Assembly (NCBI RefSeq): GCF_019393635.1
Contig: NC_057861.1
Coordinates: 382,924,315-382,988,314 of the forward strand
Reading direction: 5' to 3'
DNA from: Dromiciops gliroides
Lineage: Eukaryota; Chordata; Mammalia; Microbiotheria; Microbiotheriidae
DNA: 64,000 bases
Below are positions 33,019 to 45,600 of this stretch, one piece after another (within the stretch, counting starts at the first letter, position 1; the number at the start of each line of letters is the position of its first letter). The notes beneath the pieces are model-generated. The model saw nothing but the letters and a program-made list of their open reading frames with translations. It searched no databases and was not told the DNA's origin. The position numbers and the translations under genes are program-made.

Positions 33019-34034
33019 CGAGAGCATTAAGTAACTTTTAATGCATCACCATCATTTCTTTCAGGATCAATTGTTTCTTGTGTTTTTAGGGTTTTATTAA
33101 GCATTCTCATGTCCATTATATACCATTGACAATTTCACCTTCAAAGTACATGTACTTGAAAGTTTTCAACTCATACTAAATTTGTGTATTTATTGCTGAG
33201 TCAATAATTTCCCCTGGCAGTCCTTACACTTGATTGTTCACAGTAAATAAATGTCTCACAGGCCAAGATCATTTCTTTATTTTTGTGGAGTTCAGCTTCC
33301 AGGTGCTCTAATGCTCAATTAGTCAATAACTGAAGATGCAGATAATTGCTGGTCCCCCAAGAATTTTTTATGGAATTGTTTAAGATGAGAATTAGAGTAG
33401 TGGGTGATGGCTCTGTTTCTTCCCAAATCTCCCATAAGCCTTAGTGATATCATCAATACCACTGGATAATTAAATTAAATGTCACTGTCCTATGTGGCAA
33501 AATTCTTTTTTTTCCAGGTTCTGTATAGAAAATAGAATGGCACATGAGCAAAAAGAAGAGCTCGGCCTTAACTAAAAGTATCTATCCTTTGCTCCTGGCT
33601 ACTCAGGGTCAATGATTTTCAAGCCTCTTCTATAGACATAGCATCAAAACTTGCTATAATACCATGCTAGAAATTATCCTTGGAATTATTTTTCTGTCCT
33701 TGAGTATTAGGAATTGGTTATACTGTAATCTTACTATGCATATAATTTTATCTTTCCTTTAAACTACATTTTTATTTCCTACTAGGAGAACTTTTGTTTC
33801 TTGGTTGTTGGGGTTTTTTTTCTTTTTTTCTCTTTCTTTCTTTCTTTCTTTTTTTTTTTTTTACAAATTTTCATATATAAAAATATATTTTATGCCCTTT
33901 ATGTTAACATGTGTATCCAGAATTTCTAACTGATATTCAAACATCTACTGCAAGTTTAAATCTTTATAATAATCTCCATAGGACATTCAAGTCCCTGTAA
34001 AAATCTCAGTGGGAGATTCAAGTCTCTACAGGAA
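33019..34034. other. Unassigned AT-rich sequence with a (TTTC)n/T tract
   Basis: Pyrimidine tract at 33814-33862; no gene or other repeat recognised. Confidence 0.4.
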
Positions 34035-34200
34035 ATCTTAGTACTTTCCAAGCAATAACTAAAAATTTCTTACAAAACCCCTGTGAAGTAAGTATAATTA
34101 TCTCTGTTTTATGAATTGGGCTGCTGAGGTCACTAAAAGCCAGCAGGAGCATCAGTGTTAGAGCTTAAAGGCTCTACATCCAAAGCCCTTGTTCAGATCG
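34035..34200 (-). repeat. MIR-family SINE, decayed
   Basis: AAACCCCTGTGAAGTAAGTA then TAATTATCTCTGTTTTATGA follow reversed MIR. Confidence 0.55.
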
Positions 34201-34560
34201 TTAGGCCTGTGAGCAGACATTCTGTTCAAGCACCCTGTGGTTTGGCCTTACTGCAGGGCATGGGGATAGAAGTTAGGGATTTCCTACAGTAGTGAACCTC
34301 TTTCTATGCTAGAATACAGGTTAGAGATCACAGGATTTAAACATTCACTACTTGTTATGACACAATGTTTTGTCAAAGAGATGACACACCTTTCTTTGAA
34401 CCTTAATGGGTTCAAATGCCTAAGGAGAGCATTAATTAATTTATTTCTTCCCTTTTGTTCATTTACTGTAATCACTGCTCTCTAATGGAGGGATCATGAA
34501 TGACTAGGAGAAAAATGTAAAATTCTGCTTCTACTGGTTTTGACCTTATTTAATCAAATA

Positions 34561-34925
34561 ATTATTGTTGTTTGTCCTTCATTCTTTTTTTTTTTTTTGC
34601 AGGGCAATTGGGGTTAAGTGACTTGCCCAGGGTCACACAGCTAGTAAGTGCTAAGTGTCTGAGGTCGGATTTGAAGTCAGGTCCTCCTGAATCCAGGGCC
34701 AGTGCTCTATCCACTGTGCCACCTAGCTGCCCATGTCCTTCATTCTTTAAGAGAACCAATGACATCAGGAAGGTGGTATCTTGACTTGCAATTGAATTGC
34801 ATTTAAGTGAGACAGAGCTGTGCAAAATCACCAGCCTCATTTTGTCCTTTGGTGCCATGTGGCTCCTATGGCAAGATATAGATTAGAATGTCTGGAGATG
34901 GCCCCAGATGAAGCAAATAACTAAT
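34561..34925 (+). repeat. Dispersed repeat R, copy 1 (split by a SINE)
   Basis: TTGTTTGTCCTTCATTCTTT, then after the SINE GAGAACCAATGACATCAGGA, TCTTGACTTGCAATTGAATT and AGATGGCCCCAGATG. Shares this order with 36685-36900 and 62095-62290. Family not named. Confidence 0.6.
34573..34748 (-). mobile_element. tRNA-related SINE with 15-bp TSD
   Basis: SINE 34588-34733 flanked by exact TGTCCTTCATTCTTT at 34573-34587 and 34734-34748. Body GGGTTAAGTGACTTGCCCAG to GCCACCTAGCTGCCC. The frames at 34572-34784 and 34562-34858 are SINE translation. Confidence 0.94.
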
Positions 34926-35017
34926 GATCTGTCCTGATGGTAAATCTTATCAGTAACCAATCTTGGGGACAAAATGTCTGGACTGAAAATACTTTAGAGA
35001 AGCTGTTGTGTGTGTGT

Positions 35018-35060
<43 letters not shown>

Positions 35061-35954
35061 AACAGCCACTGATGTATCTTCCCATATTGCATCCCTAAAT
35101 GTAATGATATACTGAAGCTTCTTGCAAATGGTTGGTTAGCTCAAGGGGGATACCATCAGAAAGTAGCAATTATTGAGCAAAACATTGAGAACCTGCCAGG
35201 GGTGACTTTGAAGGGTGACAGCTTCATTGCTTTCTTTCTATTTCCTGAGCTTCCCTCTCATTCATGTATGCCATATTTGATATTTAAATTCTTTGAATGA
35301 TTAAAGGAATATTGGGTATTTTTAAGTCCTGTTAAATCCAATGGTAATGCTTAGTATACTTTAGTCAAAGATCTCAAATACATTGAGGAAATTAGAAATG
35401 TAAGAACTGAAAAAAAAAAGAATTACGCTTGTGCTACAAGTAAAACATGCAAGTTAAAATAAATCAAGATGATTCTTTTCTAAAGATATTTTATATCCAG
35501 AAAACCAAATTGCTATCATTAGAAAAAAAAATCTATTTTCCTTAATGCATTATGCTAGATGTAAATGAAAATGTATCCATTTTTAAGACATGGACTCTTT
35601 TCCTTAAGAAGTTTATAGGTCATTATGCCATGCTGTATCATGACATGTCACATATTATAAACCTTTAAGCCTATGAGTAGACACCAACATTTATTATCTA
35701 GCTTTCAGAGATACTTAGATAAGATTCTGGTTATATTTTTAATTACTTTTAAGGGATAATGATCTTTTGCTCAAATATTTGGAATGTGAAAGGGCTTCCC
35801 TAAAATTTGATTTTCACTTTGGCCTCCCCATACTGAAAGACTATGTGAATATTTTTTTTAAAAAAGCAATTAAATTATACCTTTTATTATTATGTCCCAA
35901 TAATGATGACCCAATTATTGTGTATTTGGGTTGTTAGATCAGGCCTCATTAAGA
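34926..35954. other. Unassigned sequence with a (TG)n microsatellite
   Basis: (TG)n with one GG break at 35007-35059. The remainder is AT-rich and unrecognised. Confidence 0.5.
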
Positions 35955-36140
35955 TCATAAAATCACGGATATGGAACTGAAAGAGATCTTAGGGACCATT
36001 TAGTCCACGTACCCAGTTTTAAAGTTGAAGAAATTGAGGCCTAGAAGGGATGTACCACACCTCATAAATGTAGCAAGTATCAGGTCTGGAATTTGAATTT
36101 GGTGTCCTATGAATTCAAATCCAGACCATTTTCCAAGGGA
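35955..36140 (-). repeat. MIR-like SINE
   Basis: GAACTGAAAGAGATCTTAGG, GAAGAAATTGAGGCCTAGAA and AATTCAAATCCAGACCATTT follow reversed MIR order. Confidence 0.65.
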
Positions 36141-36159
36141 CTGATGAGATATGTGATAA

Positions 36160-36345
36160 CGCTTGTTTACAGAATATTTTCAGATTTCAAGATGACCTTT
36201 TTTGATCCTCATAATCACTATGTTACATAGGTTCTATTATCAATGACAGCTGAGGTTCAGTGACAATGTTGACCTTGCCCAGAGTCATATATCTATCAAG
36301 TGCCTGGATGGTCTATCTACTGGGCCACCTAGCTGCTTTTTATAT
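36160..36345 (-). repeat. MIR/Mar-type SINE, decayed
   Basis: TTTTGATCCTCATAATCACT, CTTGCCCAGAGTCATATATC and ACTGGGCCACCTAGCTGC (reversed SINE head). Confidence 0.65.
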
Positions 36346-36684
36346 AATGTAGGCTACTGCATTTGTAAGAGACTCTTTCTTCTTTGTCTGCCTCATGTAA
36401 ATGTTCACAGGTTTTTAAAATTTTTAGACTGTCTTCAGGTTGGGATATTATCTTGATTAAAGTTGCCCCAAGTAAGAGCAGCTGCCTCTGCAATTTCCTC
36501 TCTGGGCCCAATAACCTAGAGTGCAGTAGCAAAGTGAAACCAATTACTTATTTTTATCTCTCTCTTACTTCCTGACTCATTCCGGTACATGGTCATGTGT
36601 CTCCCATCTTCTAAAAAACATCACTTGATCATTCCATCCCCATATACCTAATTGTCTTATATGTTTTTTGCCCTTGTTGTGAAT

Positions 36685-36900
36685 ATTGTTGTGTTGTTTG
36701 CCTTTCAATTCTTGAGGAGGATCAATAACATCAGAAACAAGTGAATTGAATTAGGTGAAGCAGGGTTGTCTCACTTTCTCCTTTAGTCATCTGAATTCTT
36801 TTGCAAGGACATAGGTCAGGATGACTGAAGATGGGCCCCCAGATGCAGTGGGGAGTCCTAGGCCGTTTAAGCTAAAGTCTTTCCTAGGTCTCAGTTTGTC
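36685..36900 (+). repeat. Dispersed repeat R, copy 2
   Basis: TTGTTTGCCTTTCAATTCTT, GAGGAGGATCAATAACATCA, AGTGAATTGAATTAGGTGAA and GGTCAGGATGACTGAAGATG parallel copy 1. Confidence 0.55.
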
Positions 36901-37269
36901 TGAGGCAACTCACATTCAGTGATTATGGGGTGGTAAGAATTGAAACAAAAAAATGACCCAGCTCAAACGTCAGTGAAAGCCAGAGTGATTTGGGTTTAAA
37001 GGCATAGTCAATTTACTCCATTTGAATATCAATGGGCGGCTTATCAAAGCATGGTTGACCAGCTATATTTTCAAGAAATCATAAAAGAAGACTACATGAG
37101 ACAAAGAATAATTGTCCCAGTTTTTTTTAATGATAGAATAAATTATTAGGGTAGAAAAAATCTATCCTACAAGCCCCAAAATAGTTTGCAAGTATAAAAG
37201 CAATCAAAATGTATATTCCTTTGGACAGTGCACCCATATGTAAGGGCTGATTCCCCATGTGAAAAGAGG
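36901..37269. other. Unassigned sequence
   Basis: Nothing recognised. Confidence 0.35.
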
Positions 37270-37962
37270 AATGAGGAGGTGATCCAAGATGGCAGAGGAA
37301 AGGCAACAATGTATGTGAGCTCTAACCAAAACTCCTCCAAATACTTTTAAATGCCATAAAACAATTTCTGGAGCAGCAGAACCCATAACATGATGGGGTG
37401 AAATTTTTTTCTAGCCAAAGACAACTTACAAGGTTGACAAGAAAGGTATGTCTCACCTGGCTGAGAGTGGAGTACAGTCCAGCCCAGCCCACACCAGCAT
37501 ATACCCAGTCTCTGCAAAGTAGGAGCAAGCCTTAGGAGCCACTGAATAATCACCATCACCATCATCAGCAACAGCAGCTTCTGAAACTCTCAACCTATGG
37601 ACAGTAAATGGGACATGCTTGGATCCAAGTTCATTCTCAGTCCTTTGTGGCAGTCCCAGAATGAGGAGGACCACTAGCATAACAGAGCCTGCTGCCTCAG
37701 TGGAGCAGGGACCATCCTCACAGTTCCAGAGCATAAAAGAGTGTTTATGTTTACTCACAGACCACAGCACAGGCCAGAATAATAGTTAAAAACACCTCTC
37801 CTTAGAACATTCCACCTTGGAAGAATTGAAACACTTACAGGTCCCTATGGTAGCTCTGAGGACAACTGCACAAACCCATGAAGCTTGGAATATTGCACGC
37901 CTTCACTCTGGAAGAAGCATATTGCTTGTAAAAGAATTAAAAGTCAAAAATAGCATGGGAAA

Positions 37963-39220
37963 ATGAGTAAACAGCAGAACAAATACTGATCATAGAAAGT
38001 TACTATGGTGGGAAGATCAAAACACACACTCTAAGAAAGATAACAAAAAGCAAATGCCTTATGTCCAAAGACTCCAAGGAAAGTATAAATTGGCCTCGGA
38101 CCATGGAAGAGGTCAAAAATTATTTTGAAAATCAAGTAAAGAGAGGGTAGAGGAAAAATTGGGAAGATAAATGAGAGAGACAAAAGAAAAGACTTTAAAA
38201 AAACCTCTAACTCAATAGGTTGGTAAAGGAGAAACAAAAATACCAAAAAAATAAAAATTTAGAAAATAAACTAGGCCCAAGTGCAAAAAGAGGTACAAAA
38301 AGGCAAGAGATGAGGGCAGCTAGTGGCACAGTGAATGAAGCACTGGCCCTGGATTCAAGAGGACCTGAGTTCAAATCCAGCTTCAGACACTTGACACTTA
38401 CCAGCTATGTGGACCCTGGGAAGTCACTTAACCCTTGTTGCCTCATTACAAAAACAAACAAACAAAAACAAAAATAAAAACTAAACAGACAAAAAACGAG
38501 GACAAGTATGCCTTTGAAAAGCAGAATTGGCTAAATGGAAAAAGAGGCACAAAAATTCACTGAAGAAAAAGACTCTTTAAAAAATAGAATTGGCCAATAG
38601 AAAAGAAGTATGATAACTCCCTGAATAAAATATTTTCTTAAAAATTAGAGTTGAACAAATGGAGCTAATTGCTTTATGAGAAATCAAGAAGTAATCTTTA
38701 AAAAAGAATGAAAATATAGAAGACAATGTACAATATCTCATTGCAGAAACAACTGACCTGGAAAATAGATCCAGGATCTAGATAGAGATAATAGTGATAA
38801 TTTGAAAATTATGAAATTATCTGAGAGCCATGGTAAAATAAAGATCCTAGATATCATATTTTTTAAAAAAATATTAATGAAAACTCTCCTGATATGCTAG
38901 AACCATAGGGTTAAAACATAAATTGAAAGAATCCACTGATGCCTCATGAAAGAGATCCCAAAAAGAAAACTCCAAGGAAATTATAGCCAAGTTCTAGAGC
39001 TCCCAGGTCAAGGAGAAAACATTGCAAACAGACAGAAATAAACAATTCTAGTATTCTGGAGTCACAGTCAGGATAACACAAGATTTAGGCATCTTTTACA
39101 TTAAAGGATCAGAGGACTGGGAATATTATATTGTATAGGATAAAGGAGGTATGACTACAAACAAGAATCACCTACCAGCAAACTGGGGTATTAATCCTTC
39201 AGGGAGAAATAGATATTCAA
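37963..39220 (+). pseudogene. HAL1/L1 ORF1, decayed
   Basis: Start region ATGAGTAAACAGCAGAAC parallels the ORF1 start at 12337. AATTGGCCTCGGACCATGGA then GAGGTC at about 38089 matches the conserved NWSQAMEA block. Downstream are A-rich codons as in the coiled coil, then CTCCCAGGTCAAGGAGAAAA and GGATAACACAAGATTTAGGC near 39001-39090, shared with 25400-25250 (minus). Many stops; interrupted by a SINE. Confidence 0.5.
38313..38480 (+). mobile_element. tRNA-related SINE inserted in HAL1 ORF1
   Basis: GGGCAGCTAGTGGCACAGTG head, TGAGTTCAAATCCAGC box B, AGTCACTTAACCCTTGTTGC and an A/C-rich tail. Confidence 0.88.
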
Positions 39221-40701
39221 TGAAATAGAGGAATTTCTCATTATAGGACAGTTAGAAGGAGTATATATCATATATATATGTATATATATATATACTGGAT
39301 ATATATAGAGAGAGAGACAGGGCATAGATATTAGTTAAATATGAAAGTGTGATATCAAAAAATAAAAATTAAGGGATGAGAGAGGAATGCATTTTGAGAA
39401 AAGGGAAGAGGAGAAGTAGAAATGGGGTGGAATTTTCTCACATAAAAGAGGCAAAAAAGCTTTTACAATGGAGGTGAAGATAACAGAAGTGAAAGGGACT
39501 GAGTGAACCTTACTTTCATCAGAATTGGCTCTAAGAGAGAATAACATACTCAATCAATTGGCTGTAGAAATCGGTCTCATTTCTACAGTGAAGTAGGAGG
39601 GGAAGGGGGATAGGAGAATAGGGTAGTGGTTTTAGAAGGAAGATTGGAGGAGGAAATAGTGAGAAACAAAACACTTTGAGGAGGGATAGCATGAAAGGAC
39701 AGAAAGAATAGCATAAACATGAGGGGAAGAATAGGATGCAGGGAAATATAGTTAGCAATAGTACCTGTGAACTAAATGAAACAAGTTTCTCTGATAAAGG
39801 ACTCATTTTTCAAACATACAGAGAAATGTGTCTGATTTATAAAAATGAAAGCCATTCCCCAATTGATAAATTATAGAAAGATATGAATTGTTTTCAGATG
39901 AAATAATCAATGCTATCTATAGCTATATGAAAAAATGCTCTAAATAACTTGATTGGAAGAATACAAATCATAACAATTCTGGGAGTACTACCTCCTATTA
40001 GAATGGCTAATATGACAGAAAGGGAAAATGACAAATATTGGAGGGGATGTAGGGAAAAATGAGATATTGATGCACTGTTGTTGAGTCGTGAACTGATTCA
40101 ATCATTCTGTAGAGCAATTTGGAGCTGCCCAAAGGGCTATAAAAACCATCCATATTCTTTGACCTAGAAATGCCACTACTAGGTCTTATGCAAAGAGACA
40201 TAATAAACAAAAAAGGAAAAGGACCTATACATTCAAAATATTTATAGAAGTTATTTTCTGGTGGCCAAGAGAACTAGACATTGAGTGGATTCCCATCAAT
40301 TGTGGAATGACTGAATAAATTGCAGTGATTTTGATGCAATATTATTGTACTATTAGAAGTGATGAGCAGGATGCTCTCAGAAAACCCTGGAAAGACTGCA
40401 AGAGCTGATGAAAAGTGAAATGTACTGTGACCAAAGTAACAGCAATGTTGTAAGATGATTAGCTGTGAATGACTTAGCTATTCTTTGCAATAAAATGATC
40501 TAAACTCTGAAGGACTTATGATGAAAAATGTTATCCATCACCAGAGAAAGAACTGATGTTCTCTGAATATAGATTGAAACATTCTTTTCTCAATTTTTAT
40601 TGACTTTTTAAATCTGTGTTTGTCTCACAATATGACTAATATGAAAATGTTTTGCATGACTACATATGTATAATATGTATCAAATTGTTTGCCTTCTCAG
40701 C

Positions 40702-40722
40702 GGGGGAGGGGAGGGAGGGAGA
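40702..40722 (+). other. G-rich tract at LINE 3' end (possible G-quadruplex)
   Basis: GGGGGAGGGGAGGGAGGGAG: four runs of three or more G with short loops. Equivalent tracts occur at 60339-60372 (+), and as C-rich sequence at 23396-23415 and 27645-27672 in the minus-strand copies. Confidence 0.7.
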
Positions 40723-40977
40723 TAATTTGGAAGTCAGTTTTTAAAATGAGTGTTAAAAATGTTTTTACATGTAATTGGAGAAAAACTAAATACTAAATAA
40801 ATTCAAAAAGAAAAAGAAATAAAATTAAAAAGGGGAAAGAGTAGGAGGGGGAGGGGGAGGAGAAAGAGCAGAGGCCTTTTAGGGCTATACTCCTTGAAAA
40901 AGCAATCAATCAAAGATGCCTCCAGTTCTTCTCATTTTACTGTCTTCTTAATCCTTCGCAATATGACTTCCAACATA

Positions 40978-41236
40978 GGTGCAGCTAGATGGTGCTGTGT
41001 ATAGGGTGCCAACAAACTGAGTTCAAATATGACCTCAGATACTTTCTATCTATATGACCTTGGGCAAGTCACTTGATCTCTATTTGCCTAGGTTTCCTTA
41101 TCTGTAAAATGGAAATATTTAAGAGGACCAACCTCAAACAGATGCTATCATGATCGAATGACAATAAATGTAAAAGACAGCACAGTTTAAGTTGGTACAT
41201 AGTAAGCTCTATTAAAATGTTAGCTATTATTGTTAT
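40978..41236 (+). repeat. MIR/Mar-type SINE with 3' MIR-like tail
   Basis: GTGCAGCTAGATGGTGCTGT head, GAGTTCAAATATGACC, GGGCAAGTCACTTGATCTC, TTTCCTTATCTGTAAAATGG and AGCTATTATTGTTATC end. Confidence 0.75.
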
Positions 41237-42266
41237 CATTCCATGGAAGTTGTTTTCTACAAAGTTACCAGTGATCTCATAGTTTCCCAATATAATGACT
41301 TTTTCTCCATCCTCATTCTCCTCAACCTCTCTGCAAACTTTCACACAGTTGATCACCCCCCTCCTCTTTGATACTTTCTACTCTCTAGTCACAACTCGCT
41401 CTTGTTTCTCTGCCTACATATCGGGCCACTGATTATTAGTCTCCTTTTCTGTATCTTCATCCAGATCATTCACTGTAACAGTAGGTGTTCCACAAGATTC
41501 TGTCCTGGGCCCCTCTACTTCCTCTATACTACTTCACTTGGTGATCTCATTAAATCCCATGGATTTAATCACCAACTTTCAGCCAGTGATTATCAAATCT
41601 ACTTATCCTATTCAAACCTCTCTGATGTTCTTTGATCTTCCATCTCTAACCGCCTTTCACACATCTCAAATTGGAAATCAAGTAGAAATCTTAAACTCAA
41701 CATGCCCAACAGTGAACTCATTATTTTTCTCCCCAAACCTTCCCCAACTCCAACCTTCTCCAGTACTGTAAAAAACATCATCATTGAGTCCTTAAGGCTC
41801 AGAAACCATGTGTCACATTTGACACTCAACTATAACTTATACACATATCCAATATCTTGCCAAGATTTGTTGATTTCATTTTTATGAAAGTTCTTAAATA
41901 TGACCCTTTTGCTACTCTGAAAATGTCTCCACTTTGGTGCAGACCCTTATCCCCTTATGCCTGGAGTATTTCAATAGCCTGCTGGTGGTTCTGCCTGTCT
42001 CATATTTCTGCCCAATGAAATCCATCTCCCATTCACTAACAACAGGTCTGACTGTCACCCATCCTATTCAATAAACTCCAGTGTTCCCTATTGCCTCTAG
42101 GATCAAATATAAATTTCTCTGCTTAGCATTCAAAGCCTTTCATAACCCCCTCCCCCTCCCTGGCCATATAGCTTTCCAGTTTTCACCCTACCATATACTC
42201 TTCAATCCAATACCATTGGATTCTTTTTGGTCCCCCAACCAACAATCTTTTTCTCTAGTTTGGGCA

Positions 42267-42321
<55 letters not shown>

Positions 42322-42640
42322 GATTGTCCTTCATGCTTTGGGATACTTTTTATTCTCATCTCTTACTGGCTTCTTTTAAGTCCCATCTAAAACCCAATTT
42401 TCTGTAGGAAGCCTTCTTCAACTTCTCTGAATTCTAGTGCCTTTTCTGTAGTGATTATTTCCTATTTTTACTGTAGATAGCTTGTTTGTACATATTTGCT
42501 TACTTATTGTCCCCCCATTAGATTGTGTACTTTTTGAGGGCAGAGGCTGTCTTTTGCCCCTTTTTGTATTCCCAGTGTTTTTCACAGGGCCTAACATATA
42601 GTAGATGTTTAATAAATGTTTATTGACTGGCTGATGTCTT
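41237..42640 (+). repeat. L2 LINE, ORF2 RT region to 3' end (about 1.4 kb)
   Basis: Best L2 copy in the window. Pieces translate as L2 RT: TLLN/NLSANFHTVDH near 41310-41360, GPLYFLYTTSLGDLIKSHGF near 41510-41570, then SASDYQIYLS where the YADD catalytic motif should be (41578-41610). Later CAGCCTGCTGG, GTGTTCCCTATTGCC, TCCCATCTAAAACCC, and the terminus GGGCCTAACATATAGTAGAT. Frames are broken. A (TG)n tract sits at 42269-42322. Confidence 0.85.
42269..42322. repeat. (TG)n microsatellite in L2
   Basis: TG dinucleotides ending in TATG variants. Confidence 0.97.
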
Positions 42641-45600
42641 CTTGTACTCCTCCTGTATGATTCAGTGTATCTACATGGCAAAAATTGTTATTTAATCAAC
42701 CTTGAAGTCAATTCAACTGATAATGAGGCTTTTTCTCCATTCCTTCAAATTCATAAACTTAAATACAATGTTCAGGGTACAATCTTTGTTTCTCCTTTAT
42801 TTTTTTTATTTGTGTCAAGTAATCTAGTGTTACATGTGATGAATTCACTTGAATGCTTTTAATTGGCTGAGAAAAAGTAGTAAATATGAGCTTCATTCCT
42901 TAACAGTTTTGTTGTGTGCTATTTTTAAATTTAGGTTTGAGTCTTGCTAGCAAAATCTAGCAATAAATTTAACTATTACTTATATTTATAATTTGGGAAT
43001 ATATAATCATGAATATTGGAAAAAATCATATTTTATGCAATCTATTTAGCTTGATTGTCTTTAGTTTCCTCATTAATCGGAGTGAGAAGTATCTCATTCA
43101 CTTAAATCTTTTATATATTTGTAACTAAAATTTCATAGTGATCTTTCTAAAGATCTACTTTCTTGGGAGCAATTAGTATTCCTCAGTATCAAAATCTATT
43201 ATAGTTTCAAATGAATGATTTTGTTACTCCTAAATTATTTAGTTTTATACCACTAAGCATTAAAGTTTTTGCATCATTAATTCCTTAGCCTCAATTTGTA
43301 CTGTTCTTTTCTATTATTGGAAAATGTTCTGGAACTGATTGGCTTAGGTTTGGTATCACAAAAGAACATCTGCCTTGAAATAAATCCTATGGCTTAATGG
43401 TCATAGTTCCATGTCTTCAGGATTTTTATACATTTTCTCTTATGTTAGCTACTTATACTCCTTTTGATAAGACATACTACCAGAAAGAAATTCATGCCAG
43501 CGACAAGTAAGAAAGATCGGGCCTTGTAGTCAATTATTCTTTGTTGGACTTTTGGCTTTACTCAAGAAACAAATTCCTGGAAGAAATGTAGGAACTTTAT
43601 TATGGTGAAAAATAATGTCAAACTGCCTCTATCAACAGCTTTTTGGCCCACTAAGTAGCAAAGTAATCGAATCTTTTATAGACAATTTTTGTTACTACTT
43701 CATAATATTATCAAACATATTCTATTATTAATAGCCCCTATTTCTTATCTTTTGTTCATTCTTCCTGCAGGAGTTCTAAGTACTGTTATAAAGACTTTTG
43801 AATAAATGTTTCTATCTCTGGATTAATGTGTGCTTAGGATTCATTATAAATCTTTTACCACATCCTGCAAAAAAAAAACCAAAACAAAAACAAAAACAAA
43901 TATTGGAAGGAACTGTTATTCATTCTCTTTGTGTTTTTTTTGCAAAATATAAAAAAAAAAATCCAAACCAAAAAACACAAACCTGAACATATAATACTAT
44001 TTAGACTTCTATTATTGGAATGCCTCTAACTCTCAGTTTTAAACTCATAGCATATGTACAGAAATATACATATATGTGCAATATTCCCATTTAAAGAAAA
44101 ATAATATACTGATATACACAGGAAAATTTTTGTCCATTAAAATCAGCTTTTTACTAATAATAATTTCAAGAAGAACTGATGTAAAATGTAAAATTTTTCA
44201 AGAGTTGAAACTCATTATCATCCTGTCTAGCCTTAAGTCATCATCATCTCTCCTAAAGAAACTAAATTTGACATGTAATGGAGTCCAAAACAAAATATCT
44301 CATTAGTCATTTGATGTACATTTGTTTATTAAGCTACATGAGCCCGATAAATAGCTATTTCATTTAATTGAATTTTTCTCTAGTGATTTCAAAATATCAT
44401 CGGGACTTGATACATGTATAGTTCTTAACATGTCAAGGACTGAAATTTTCAAGCTTGAATTTGGGGGTCACATGAATAAATGGATAAATGCCATACCTAA
44501 AATATTTAAAATAATTTGATTAAAAATTCATTTAGTATAAGCTATTAAAGAGAAATTAGTGGTTGTGTATACCATGAGACTTATTAGAATCATGTAATTG
44601 AAACTCAAAGGGAAGAGTGTATTGAAAACAATTAATATATACACAATATCAATCTCATTGTATAGTAGTATACTTATGAAATTGGTGATAACAGTGTTGG
44701 AAAGTATTCAGACTAAAACTAATACAATATTAACAAAATCTAATGGCTATTATTATAAGGCATCTATGTATATCATTAAAAAGGAGGGAAAAAATTGATA
44801 AGACATTCTTAGCACATAATATAAACAGGTGAAAAACCTACAAAAAAACTTGTGGAACAAGCAGACATCACTTCATTGGGCCAATGTAAAATGTGTTATT
44901 AAGTACATGACACTAATTTTGTTTAATGTAACTGAAACTGGTTTGTCTCCATATGGAATTTATGAAATGGATACATGAGGAGAATTTAAAAACTTTTCCA
45001 TTAGTGATAGCCATGTAAACTCAGTCAACATATTCCATCACAGAAGAATGGAAGAAATGGCTGAATCATGGTGATTAGTTTAGAGAAATGGAGTGATTTA
45101 TTATAACATTTTAAGATCAGAATATGTCAACCAGAAATTAAAGGACAACTTATCCTTATGAAGCCTGGATTTGTTCATCAATGAAGCTTATGCAAAGAAA
45201 TTATAGAAACTGTAATATGCCACTGTAGGTTTCAACAACTGACTACCTAGCAAGTCATGACCTAGACTCAAGAATTATACATGAGAAACTAATTATTTTA
45301 GCAAATTTAAAGAAAACACATTTCCATATTCCAAATAAAGGCACTAAATAAACCTTGGGAATTTAGCAAATAAAACTGTACTGGAAGTAAAGAATCGCTA
45401 CAGACACAAATGTTGCATTTAATCACTCAGACATAACATCGATCCATAAAAAGTTAAGAACAAGGTTTCAAATAGATATGCTGAATACTCATAATCTCCA
45501 AAGAACATGAAATAAAAAGCTTTCAAAATAAAGACATCAACAAGATGAAAACAAAGCTATGGGGTAATTTGATGAGGCACATATTATCATTGTCATTATA

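Larger units (their letters stand above)
37270..40812 (+). mobile_element. HAL1/L1-type LINE, nearly full length, no endonuclease/RT
   Basis: Order: 5' region opening with GATCCAAGATGGCAGAGGAA, ORF1 region from ATG 37963 to about 39220, purine-rich region (39330-39770), a segment matching the L1 ORF2 C-terminus (SDKGLI near 39790, SHSPID near 39850) and 3' UTR, G-rich tract at 40702-40722, TTTTTACATGTAATTGGAG and CTAAATAAATTC end. About 3.5 kb against 6 kb or more for a complete L1. The RT and EN domains are absent, not merely mutated. Carries a SINE (38313-38480) and an AT microsatellite (39261-39295). Confidence 0.7.
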
